From Actinomycetota bacterium (lineage in GTDB: Bacteria > Actinomycetota > Thermoleophilia > Gaiellales > Gaiellaceae): 9,428 bases of DNA. This document shows positions 1 through 5,719 of the stretch, in pieces. The translations under genes were made by a program, and so were the position numbers. The notes under the pieces were generated by a model. That model was not told the origin of the DNA, did not search any database, and worked only from the letters and a program-made list of their open reading frames with translations. The stretch covers positions 1-9,428 of the forward strand of contig JACDCN010000063.1 in assembly GCA_013817555.1 (NCBI GenBank), in the 5' to 3' direction. Numbering within the stretch: position 1 is the stretch's first letter; the number at the start of each line of letters is the position of its first letter.

Positions 1-211
1 TCCGCACCTCTCCGGCGGCTATGCGCGCGCCTCGGCGCGTGTGGCCGAGGACTGCGAGACCCGCGGTCGTCTTCCCCGACCCCGATTCGCCGACGAGCCC
101 GAGCACGTGCCCGGCGGGGACGCTGAACGACACCTCGTCGATGATGTCGACGCGAGTGCCGTCCAACTCGACGCGGAGCCCCTCCACCTCGAGTGCGAGC
201 GCGCTATTCAC
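1..211 (-). CDS. dppD: ABC transporter ATP-binding protein, DppD/OppD type (N-terminal part, cut by window edge)
   Basis: This is the first 70 codons of the nucleotide-binding subunit of a peptide/nickel-type ABC importer, a cytoplasmic ATPase that would power the two permeases encoded just upstream. The Walker A motif GESGSGKTT is at residues 41-49, after the usual N-terminal beta strands (LEVEGLRVELDG, then VDIIDEVSFSVPAGHVLGLV). The Q-loop, signature and Walker B motifs lie beyond the window. The GTG start at 211-209 overlaps the TGA of the dppC-type permease gene as GTGA, a 4-nt overlap typical of translational coupling. OppD/DppD proteins are usually about 330 aa, so roughly four fifths is missing. 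A DppF partner would be expected further left. The family is certain from Walker A plus context; the transported substrate is unknown. Confidence 0.93.
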   Translation of the reverse strand, partial: MNSALALEVEGLRVELDGTRVDIIDEVSFSVPAGHVLGLVGESGSGKTTAGLAVLGHTRRGARIAAGEVR

Positions 212-1116
212 TCCTTCGCCCGGCCTCCGCGGTCGATTCCCGCGACAGATCTCGAGAGTCCGTCGCCGATGAGGCTCGTGGCGATCGTGAGCAGGCCGAT
301 CGCGGCGACGGGCAGGATCACCGGCCAGGGCTGGATGGTCAGACCGTTCTTGTTCTCGTTGATCATCAGGCCCCAGTCGGCGTTCGGCGGTTGGATCCCG
401 AAGCCGAGGAAGCTGAGACCTGCGACGACGGCGATGTTGAACGAGAGCCGCAGGCTCGCCTCGACGACGAGCGGCCCCGTGATGTTCGGCAGCACGTCGC
501 CGAGCAGGATACGGCGCCGCGGCTCGCCGATCGCCTCGGCGGCACGGATGAAGTCGCGCTCCACGACCTCGACGGCTGCCCCGCGCGCGATGCGGGCGAC
601 ACGTGGAGTCGTGGTGATTCCGACGGCGAGCACGAGCAGCCAAAGCTTCGGACCCACGGTCGCGGCGAGGACGAGCGCGAACACGATCTGCGGAAAAGAG
701 AGGAGAACGTCCATCGCCCGCATCAGCACGTCGTCGAGAACGCCACGCGAGTAGGCGGCGATGAGGCCGATCGCGGTCCCCAGGATCATGCCCATCAGCG
801 TGGCCAACGTCGAAAGTGCCAGCACGGTGCGACCGCCCCAGAGGAACCTGCTGAGAACGTCCCGGCCAAGGAGGTCGGCTCCGAACCAACCGAAGTCCGA
901 GGGCGTGGAGAATGGCGGGGCGACGAACTCCGTCGGCGAATACGGGGCGAAGTACGGGCCGAGGAGCGCGCTTCCGCCCAGAAGTAGGAGGAGGAGCAGA
1001 CCCACCTTCGTGCGACCCTGATGCCACGCGCCCGCAAGCAGGGCGAACCACGGCCGGCGGCGTCGTGCCGGCGGCGGTATCGCGACCGCGGTTGCCGCTG
1101 CGCCTGCCTCGCTCAT
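208..1116 (-). CDS. dppC: ABC transporter permease, DppC/OppC type
   Basis: This 302-aa inner-membrane permease is one half of the channel of a peptide-type ABC importer. A basic N-terminus (RRRRPW, residues 18-23) precedes TM1 (about 38-58, a run of Leu). More hydrophobic segments are seen near 98-122, 130-154, 157-172, 222-242 and 264-286. The EAA loop that docks on the ATPase is near residues 188-212 (RDFIRAAEAIG followed by ILLGDVLPNI). The conserved FLGFGIQPPNADWG is at 237-249. The ATG at 1116 has GGAG 8-11 nt upstream and matches the usual length; the frame stays open far upstream, but that part is not permease-like. The gene is separated from dppB by an unusual 187-bp hairpin-rich gap, where a direct overlap would be normal. 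Its start codon and Shine-Dalgarno sequence lie inside a hairpin (1110-1143). It overlaps the next gene by GTGA. Confidence 0.95.
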   Translation of the reverse strand: MSEAGAAATAVAIPPPARRRRPWFALLAGAWHQGRTKVGLLLLLLLGGSALLGPYFAPYSPTEFVAPPFSTPSDFGWFGADLLGRDVLSRFLWGGRTVLALSTLATLMGMILGTAIGLIAAYSRGVLDDVLMRAMDVLLSFPQIVFALVLAATVGPKLWLLVLAVGITTTPRVARIARGAAVEVVERDFIRAAEAIGEPRRRILLGDVLPNITGPLVVEASLRLSFNIAVVAGLSFLGFGIQPPNADWGLMINENKNGLTIQPWPVILPVAAIGLLTIATSLIGDGLSRSVAGIDRGGRAKE

Positions 1117-1143
1117 AGGCCAATCTCCGTTGGCCCATGAGCG
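1110..1143 (-). promoter_or_regulatory. Hairpin enclosing the dppC ribosome-binding site and start codon
   Basis: In the minus-strand transcript a 14-bp stem with one G-U wobble closes a 6-nt loop, CGGAGA, that holds the Shine-Dalgarno GGAG. The descending arm contains the dppC AUG (1116-1114) and the start of its next codons. On the plus strand the arms are 1110-1123 and 1130-1143, with an A-C mismatch at 1117/1136 that becomes U-G in the RNA. The pairing is read directly. The role, limiting dppC initiation unless ribosomes melt the stem, is inference. The upstream 64-codon frame ends inside this stem, so its translation could open it. Confidence 0.6.
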
Positions 1144-1307
1144 TGGAGGGGTGTGGGGAACCGGGAGGTTCCCCACGCTCTCGAGAAGAAGGGAGCACGC
1201 GCCGCTCTCGCAAGACTGGAGTTCGCTCGTGCGAACTCCAGTCGCGGAAAGACGTGGGGAAACATGGTTTCCCTCGCGAACGCGAGCCGAAGGCGAGCGT
1301 TGCTCAT
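1113..1307 (-). CDS. Candidate 64-aa coupling/leader ORF between dppB and dppC (unrecognised; may be non-genic)
   Basis: I do not recognise this short frame. It is listed because both ends are joined to real genes. Its ATG (1307-1305) overlaps the dppB TGA as ATGA, and its own TGA (1115-1113) overlaps the dppC ATG as ATGA. The product would start MSNARLRLAFARETMFPHVF and is rich in Arg, Ala and Phe. It has no membrane segment, signal or motif. The DNA is almost wholly made of hairpin arms, so the amino-acid sequence is largely dictated by palindromes, which argues against a selected protein. There is no clear Shine-Dalgarno sequence; initiation would rely on ribosomes finishing dppB. The most likely roles are a translated linker that lets ribosomes reach and open the dppC start hairpin, or chance reading of an inserted repeat. 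Confidence 0.3.
   Translation of the reverse strand: MSNARLRLAFARETMFPHVFPRLEFARANSSLARAARAPFFSRAWGTSRFPTPLHAHGPTEIGL
1117..1303. repeat. Hairpin-rich intergenic element, REP/MITE-like, flanked by ATGAGC direct copies
   Basis: This gap lies between the two permease genes. It holds successive inverted repeats: 1153-1176 (10-bp arms GTGGGGAACC, loop GGGA), 1214-1243 (13-bp arms GACTGGAGTTCGC, loop TCGT), 1257-1273 (7-bp arms GGGAAAC, loop ATG) and 1273-1286 (arms CTCGC, loop GAAC). The start-site hairpin at 1110-1143 follows on the dppC side. GTGGGGAA occurs at 1153 and 1254, and inverted at 1169. In gene direction ATGAGC occurs at 1307-1302 and at 1116-1111, resembling a short target duplication; removing one copy plus the element would restore a simple ATGA overlap of dppB and dppC. 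No second copy occurs in the window, so repeat-family status is inferred from structure alone. Confidence 0.55.
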
Positions 1308-2281
1308 CGAGCCGTGAGGGACGTCCTGAGGCGCGGGCTGACCAGGATCGTCGCGATGTCGGCGAGCATATTGAGGACGACATAGAGCCCGGCGATGAGC
1401 AACGCAAGAGCCTGGACGACGGGCATGTCGCGTGACTGCACGGCCTCGACAAGCGCCAGGCCGATCCCGGGGTAGTTGAAGACGGTCTCGACGACGACGA
1501 TGCCTCCTGCGAGATAGGCGAGGTTGAGCGCCGCGACCTGGAAGGTCGGCGCCAACCCGTTCGGCACCGCGTGACGCCAGAGAACGAGGCGCTCAGGGAG
1601 GCCCTTGAGCCGAGCCATCTCGACGTAGTCGGACTCGAGGATCTCGACCATCGAGGCGCGCATGATGCGCGCGGTGTACGGCACGACAGCGATGACGAGG
1701 GTCGCCGTCGGAAGGATCAGCTCCTTCGGATAGTGCCACGGCCCTACGCCGGGCTCGGTGACAACGACACCGGGGAGCCACTGGAAGATCGTGGTCGAGA
1801 AGAGCACGACGAGCGTGAGCCCGACTACGAACTCGGGCAGCGCGGCGAGGCCGAGTGTCGTCATCGACATCGTGTGGTCGAACGCACTGTCTCGCCGCCG
1901 CGCGCTGACCGCGCCGATGACGATGCCGAGCGGGATGCTGACGAGGGCGGCGACCAGCATGAGGAACGAGGAGTAGAGGATCCGGTCGCTCAGCAGTTCC
2001 GTGACCGGGATGTTGGCGGCGAGGGAGATCCCGAGATCGCCTGTCAGGAAGTCGCCGATCCAGTAGAGGTACTGCTGAACCGCGGGCTCGTTCAGTCCCA
2101 GCTCGAGCCTCAGGTTTTCCAACGCCTCCGGTGTCGCACCCCGGCCCAGGATCGAGCGCGCGGCGTCCCCGGGCAAGGCCTGCGTCGCCGCGAAGATGAT
2201 CACCGAGACGACGAAGAGCGTGAGCACGCTGAGCAGGAGGCGCCGAACGATGAAGCCGGGGATGCCTCGCCAGAGAGTCAC
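1304..2281 (-). CDS. dppB: ABC transporter permease, DppB/OppB type
   Basis: This 325-aa inner-membrane permease is the partner of the DppC-type protein. TM1 is at about residues 13-33 (RRLLLSVLTLFVVSVIIFAA), followed by the family's N-terminal extracytoplasmic stretch with LPGD (37-40), LGLNEP (61-66) and GDLG (81-84). Further membrane segments lie near 101-125, 144-168, 188-205, 246-266 and 288-314. The EAA loop is near 218-241 (DYVEMARLKGLPERLVLWRHAVPNG), and VFNYPGIG at 267-274 is a DppB hallmark. I chose the GTG at 2281 because GGAGG precedes it by about 6-7 nt. An upstream TTG at 2317 lies in the loop of a hairpin and has no ribosome-binding site. The stop TGA overlaps an ATG (ATGA) that opens the 64-codon frame instead of the next permease. 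Confidence 0.95.
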   Translation of the reverse strand: MTLWRGIPGFIVRRLLLSVLTLFVVSVIIFAATQALPGDAARSILGRGATPEALENLRLELGLNEPAVQQYLYWIGDFLTGDLGISLAANIPVTELLSDRILYSSFLMLVAALVSIPLGIVIGAVSARRRDSAFDHTMSMTTLGLAALPEFVVGLTLVVLFSTTIFQWLPGVVVTEPGVGPWHYPKELILPTATLVIAVVPYTARIMRASMVEILESDYVEMARLKGLPERLVLWRHAVPNGLAPTFQVAALNLAYLAGGIVVVETVFNYPGIGLALVEAVQSRDMPVVQALALLIAGLYVVLNMLADIATILVSPRLRTSLTAR

Positions 2282-2302
2282 TGCGCCCTCCCGAGAAGAA
2301 GA

Positions 2303-2330
2303 GGGCCGAGGCGGCAAACCGCCCCGGCCC
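2303..2330 (-). terminator. Stem-loop between binding-protein and permease genes (terminator or attenuator)
   Basis: In the minus-strand RNA a 12-bp stem (GGGCCGGGGCGG with CCGCCUCGGCCC, one G-U wobble) closes a UUUG loop and is followed by a pyrimidine run, UCUUCUUCUC. On the plus strand the wobble is an A-C mismatch, so the structure favours the leftward transcript. It sits 11 nt past the binding-protein stop and just before the dppB Shine-Dalgarno sequence. The tail has few consecutive U, so termination is probably partial. Such elements often keep binding protein above permease levels by attenuation or by protecting the upstream mRNA's 3' end. Confidence 0.65.
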
Positions 2331-2341
2331 GGTTGGTCCGA

Positions 2342-3964
2342 CTAGACGAAGTAGATCGTGCGGAAGCCGTTCCCGTACTTGTTGAGGTTCAGCGTCCCAC
2401 GGTCCACCTTGAATCCCCCGACCTTCGTCGAGTGGGCGTCCGTCAGATTCTTGAAGCCCCAGATGATGTGGCCGCCATCGTCGTACTCCATCTTCTGCAT
2501 ATCGCGGATGATCTGCGCGCGCTTCTTCGCGTCGACCGTCGCTACCGCCTGCCTGTACAGCCGGGCGAAGCGGGGGTAGTTCGGGTACTTGTCCCAGTGC
2601 GTCTCGTTGAAAGCGGCTCCAGCCAAGCTGCCGAAAGCGGCCTGCGGCAGGTAGCTGCGCGTGCCCCAGTAGTCCGCCGAGAACGTCCACTTGAGGTACT
2701 GCGGCCCGTAGAGCTCACCGCCGGGAACGTTCTTGACGTTGACCCGCACGCCCCCCGCTCTCGCATTCTCGGCGAAGATCGTCGCACCCTCGACCATGCC
2801 CGTATCGGCCGGGGACGTGATGAGGTCGATCGTGAGGTTCTCCTGATTTGCCGCCTTGAGCAGCGACCTTGCTTGCTCCGGATCGTACTTTCGCTGCGGG
2901 AAGTCGTCGCCGGCGTAGGCGGGATCGAACGGCGAGTAGATGTCGTTCGCAATCCGGCCGGCCCCGGAAAGCCCCTGGGCGACCATCTGCGGGCGGTTGG
3001 CGAGCAACCTGAACGCGCGCCGCACCCGAACGTCCGTGAAAGGAGCCTGGTCGACCGCCATGCAGAGCGGCGTCCACGCGCCCGACTGCGAGATGAAGAT
3101 CTTCAGGTTGTTCCGCCGTCTGACGACTGGCACCTGTGCGAACGGGACGTCCGTCATCGCGTCGATCTGTCCGCCCAAGAGTGCGTTCACTTTCGCCGAG
3201 TCGTCGGGGAAGTTCGTGATCACGACCTGGTCGAAGTAGGGCTGCCCGTCACGCCAGTAGTTCTCGTTTTTCACGTGGACGCTCTGGCGGCCGGGGGTGA
3301 ACGACTTGAGCTTGAACGGCCCCGTGCCGATCGTGTGTAGCGGCCCCCCTCGGAAGCTCTTCGGCGCGTACCCGACCGGCACGATGCCCTGGAAGTACTG
3401 GGCAAACGCCTCGATCAGAGTGACGTCCGCGCGCTTCAGGAAGAGTCGAACCGTCCGGCTGTCGAGCTTTTTCATCCGCTTCGGATCGACACTCTGAAAC
3501 GCCCCGTTGCCGAACAGGCCGAGCTTCGTGGTAGCCGTCCGGCGGATGGAGTAGATGACGTCGTCAGCCGTGAGCGTCTTGCCGTTGTGGAACTCGATCC
3601 CGCTCTTGACGCGGATCAGAATCTGGTTCGCCTTCTCGGCTCTCAGCTCCTCGGCGAGCTCGAGCTGGATCTTGAACTTCTCGTCGATGTACGCAAGCCG
3701 GTCCCACCCGGTCATCAGACGGGCGATGTCGGACTTCGCGACGATGTGCTGCCCGTCGATGAAGTCCGACGCACCGGCGCCGGACACTGCGAGCCGGAAC
3801 GTGCCGCCGCGCTTGATCTGGGTCTCGGCCAACGCTGCCTCCGCGAGCGGGCCCAGCGAGCCGCCGGCGACGACTATCCCGAGTGCCGCCGCGCGACGAA
3901 GGAGATGTTCACGGGTCATGCCACGCTCAACCTCGCGGCTCAGCGCTTCGTCAACCGACGTCAT
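2342..3964 (-). CDS. ABC transporter substrate-binding protein, family 5 (peptide/opine type)
   Basis: This 540-aa exported protein would capture the solute outside the membrane and deliver it to the permeases encoded downstream. The N-terminus has a basic LLRRAAALG stretch (21-29), a hydrophobic core and a likely signal-peptidase site after ALA at 44-46. There is no lipobox Cys, although binding proteins of Gram-positive bacteria are often lipoproteins. The RR and the context suggest Tat-like export, but the motif is degenerate. The mature protein starts KRGGTFRLAV. It has family-5 landmarks: LAEELRAE, FHNGKTLTADDVIYSIRR, HTIGTGPFKLKSF, NENYWRDGQPYFDQVV, and, in the C-terminal lobe, FTDVRVRRAFRLLANR. 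The ATG at 3964 is preceded by AGGAGG with 6-nt spacing; an ATG 15 codons later has a weaker site. Ligand identity cannot be read from the sequence; peptides, opines or other amino-acid derivatives are possible. Confidence 0.93.
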   Translation of the reverse strand: MTSVDEALSREVERGMTREHLLRRAAALGIVVAGGSLGPLAEAALAETQIKRGGTFRLAVSGAGASDFIDGQHIVAKSDIARLMTGWDRLAYIDEKFKIQLELAEELRAEKANQILIRVKSGIEFHNGKTLTADDVIYSIRRTATTKLGLFGNGAFQSVDPKRMKKLDSRTVRLFLKRADVTLIEAFAQYFQGIVPVGYAPKSFRGGPLHTIGTGPFKLKSFTPGRQSVHVKNENYWRDGQPYFDQVVITNFPDDSAKVNALLGGQIDAMTDVPFAQVPVVRRRNNLKIFISQSGAWTPLCMAVDQAPFTDVRVRRAFRLLANRPQMVAQGLSGAGRIANDIYSPFDPAYAGDDFPQRKYDPEQARSLLKAANQENLTIDLITSPADTGMVEGATIFAENARAGGVRVNVKNVPGGELYGPQYLKWTFSADYWGTRSYLPQAAFGSLAGAAFNETHWDKYPNYPRFARLYRQAVATVDAKKRAQIIRDMQKMEYDDGGHIIWGFKNLTDAHSTKVGGFKVDRGTLNLNKYGNGFRTIYFV

Positions 3965-3993
3965 GCGTGCCCTCCTCGTGCCGTAGTCCGCGG

Positions 3994-4050
3994 CCTCGAT
4001 GAGCCACTGTTGCCGCCATTCTCTTCCAGCTGGGAGTGAAAAACAAGGCT
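3994..4050 (-). promoter_or_regulatory. Possible internal promoter for the binding-protein/transporter genes
   Basis: The 98-bp gap before the binding-protein gene contains, on the minus strand, TTGTTT followed after 17 nt by GAGAAT, a weak sigma70-like pair (3/6 and 4/6 matches). It is the only AT-richer spot in the gap. The pair overlaps the inverted repeat at 4028-4062. This would allow transporter expression independent of the decarboxylase. The evidence is weak. Confidence 0.3.
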
Positions 4051-4062
4051 GCTTTCCCAGCT
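4028..4062. repeat. Inverted repeat AGCTGGGA / TCCCAGCT downstream of the decarboxylase gene
   Basis: The 8-bp arms at 4028-4035 and 4055-4062 are perfect and separated by 19 nt. The repeat directly follows the ThDP-enzyme stop TAA. It is not followed by a U run on the minus strand, so it is a poor intrinsic terminator. It could be an operator over the possible promoter or an mRNA processing stem. Confidence 0.4.
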
Positions 4063-5694
4063 TTACATTCGGCCGGGCTCGGGCATCGTGAGCGTTTCCT
4101 CGAGCACCACCACGGACGGGCCGGCCTCCCTGAGTGCCCATTCGAGATCGCCTCTCACGGTCTCGGGCGACGAGCGGCGGGCGGGGACCCCGAACGCAGC
4201 CGAGAGCGCGACGAAGTCGGGGTGCTCCAGCTCCACCCCGAAGCGCGCGAAGCCGGCGTCGTCTTGGTACTGGCGCAGGATTCCGTACCCGCGATCGTCG
4301 ATCACGAGCAGTGCGACGTCGAGGTCGTGCTGCTTGGCGGTTGCGAGCTCGGCGATGCCGTACTGGAATCCTCCGTCGCCGACGATCGCCAGCACCGGGG
4401 ATTCGGGCAACGCGGCCGTCGCTCCGAGTGCCGCAGGGAAGCCATAGCCGAGCGTGCTCGAGCCGGCCGGGTAGAGAAACCTGCGGGGCATAGCGGCACG
4501 CAGGTACCAGCACGCCGTGTAGGCGAGGATGGTCGAGTCCCAGGCGGCAGCCCCGTCTTCGGAAAGGACGTCTTCGATCGTCTCGAGCAGATCGAGCTCG
4601 AGCGTCGTCGCTTGTGACGCCAACCCGCTCGCGATCACCTCGCGGACTGCGGCGGCCCGGGCTGCGCCGCCGCGAGAGGCGGCCGCGCCAAGGCGCTCGA
4701 GCAGCGACTCGAGCGTCGCTCGAGCGTCGCCTACGAGCCCGACCGCGGCAGGACGGTTGATCCCGATCCGCTCTGCGGCGGCATCGATCTGGATCAGCGC
4801 CCCTTCGAAGTCCGGACCGAAGGCGTCGATCAGCTCGTAACCGAGCCACGAGCCCACGCACAGGACCACGTCGGCGTCCGCGATCAGCCGCCGGTGCACG
4901 GGGTCGTCCCAGGCGCTTCCGACCGCGAGCGGATGATCCTCCGGGAAGACGCCCTTTCCCGTGTAGGTCGTAGCCACAGGGGCATCGAGGCTGGTGGCGA
5001 GCTCGAGCAACGCAGAGCCGGCGGACGAGCGTACGGCGCCGCCCCCGGCGACGACCAGCGGGAGAACAGACTCCCGGAGCAGCGTCGCCGCCCGGTCGAG
5101 CTCGGCAGCGGGCGGAACGGGTCCCGGCGGGGGGCCTCCGTCCAGGTCGGCAGTAGAGCCCGCTGCCGTCGCGCGCAACACGTCGTAGGGGATTTCCACG
5201 TACACCGGGCCCTGCGGCGGCGTTGCCGCGCGCCGCCAGGCTTCGGCGAGTACCTCGGGAATCTCGGCGGTGCTTCGTGCCCGACCTGTCCACTTGACGA
5301 GGGGCGCAAAGGACGCCATCTGGTCGGGCGTCTCGTGCAGCTCGCCCCGTCCCGCGCCGATCGCGTCCGCGTCGATCTGCGTCGCGACGACCACGACGGG
5401 AACGAATGCCATGAAGGCCTCCATCAGCGGTGCGAGCGTCATGAAGGCGCCCGGTCCGGTCGAGACGACGAGGGGAGCGGGGCGGCCGGTGACCCTCGCG
5501 TACCCGTCGGCCGCAAACCCCGCGTTCAGCTCCTGGCGAAAGCCGAGCACGCGGAGGTCGGTCGAGCGCAGGCCCTCCCAGATGGGAAGCGCGTGTACGC
5601 CGGGAAGCCCGAACACGACCTCGGCGCCGAGCGCGCGCAGGCTCTCCGCGACGACGTGACCGCCGATGCGCGTTGTGGCTCGTGTCTCCGTCAC
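4063..5694 (-). CDS. ThDP-dependent 2-oxoacid decarboxylase-like enzyme (acetolactate synthase superfamily)
   Basis: This 543-aa cytoplasmic ThDP enzyme has the three domains of the acetolactate synthase/benzoylformate decarboxylase superfamily. The N-terminal Pyr domain has FGLPGVH (28-34) and the cofactor-activating Glu55 in FRQELNAGFAADGYAR. The central domain is near 195-340 (VVAGGGAVRSS at 214-224). The C-terminal PP domain has STLGYGFPAALGA (413-425) and the metal/diphosphate motif VGDGG (438-442), ending in DD at 466-467 where NN is usual. GRGELHETPDQ (115-125) and GVH recall 5-guanidino-2-oxopentanoate decarboxylase (AruI)-like enzymes; this is from memory. The likely reaction is decarboxylation of a 2-oxoacid to an aldehyde, fitting the divergent aminotransferase, but carboligation cannot be excluded. 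The GTG at 5694 is chosen because it is leaderless-like (TAGAGT 7 nt upstream) and the domain begins right after it; the longer frame would run into the divergent gene. It is first in the transporter operon. Confidence 0.9.
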   Translation of the reverse strand: MTETRATTRIGGHVVAESLRALGAEVVFGLPGVHALPIWEGLRSTDLRVLGFRQELNAGFAADGYARVTGRPAPLVVSTGPGAFMTLAPLMEAFMAFVPVVVVATQIDADAIGAGRGELHETPDQMASFAPLVKWTGRARSTAEIPEVLAEAWRRAATPPQGPVYVEIPYDVLRATAAGSTADLDGGPPPGPVPPAAELDRAATLLRESVLPLVVAGGGAVRSSAGSALLELATSLDAPVATTYTGKGVFPEDHPLAVGSAWDDPVHRRLIADADVVLCVGSWLGYELIDAFGPDFEGALIQIDAAAERIGINRPAAVGLVGDARATLESLLERLGAAASRGGAARAAAVREVIASGLASQATTLELDLLETIEDVLSEDGAAAWDSTILAYTACWYLRAAMPRRFLYPAGSSTLGYGFPAALGATAALPESPVLAIVGDGGFQYGIAELATAKQHDLDVALLVIDDRGYGILRQYQDDAGFARFGVELEHPDFVALSAAFGVPARRSSPETVRGDLEWALREAGPSVVVLEETLTMPEPGRM

Positions 5695-5719
5695 GGCGAG
5701 AACTCTAGAGTTGTCGCGC
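5695..5719. promoter_or_regulatory. Divergent palindromic promoter for two leaderless genes
   Basis: Only 25 bp separate the two GTG start codons. The core AACTCTAGAGTT (5701-5712) is a perfect 12-bp palindrome, extended to a 22-bp dyad (5696-5717) with 20 of 22 positions symmetric. Each strand has a TAGAGT box fitting the TANNNT -10 pattern: plus strand 5706-5711, 8 nt before GTG 5720; minus strand 5707-5702, 7 nt before GTG 5694. Neither gene has a Shine-Dalgarno sequence, which fits leaderless mRNAs common in actinobacteria. The -10 boxes share 2 bp, so two polymerases could not use them together. No good -35 is seen. The dyad may also be a regulator site; no regulator gene is in the window. 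Confidence 0.65.

Noticed and set aside
1117..1452. Upstream extension of the dppC frame to 1452
   Set aside because: It overlaps the dppB gene and the hairpin-rich gap and does not look like permease; the ATG at 1116 gives the normal family length.
2282..2317. TTG start for dppB at 2317
   Set aside because: It falls in the loop of the terminator-like hairpin without a Shine-Dalgarno sequence, whereas GTG 2281 has GGAGG.
1571..3340. 589-codon plus-strand open frame
   Set aside because: It lies opposite dppB and the binding-protein gene, is highly charged and low-complexity, and matches the shadow frames expected at this GC content.
3965..5293. Long minus-strand extension of the binding-protein frame to 5293
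   Set aside because: It runs antisense-frame through the ThDP enzyme gene, is Arg/Pro-rich without family features, and the true start at 3964 has AGGAGG at the right distance.
5666..5719. ATG 5666 as aminotransferase start
   Set aside because: It would overlap the divergent ThDP gene and add non-conserved residues; GTG 5720 has leaderless-type spacing and the HisC-like N-terminus starts there.
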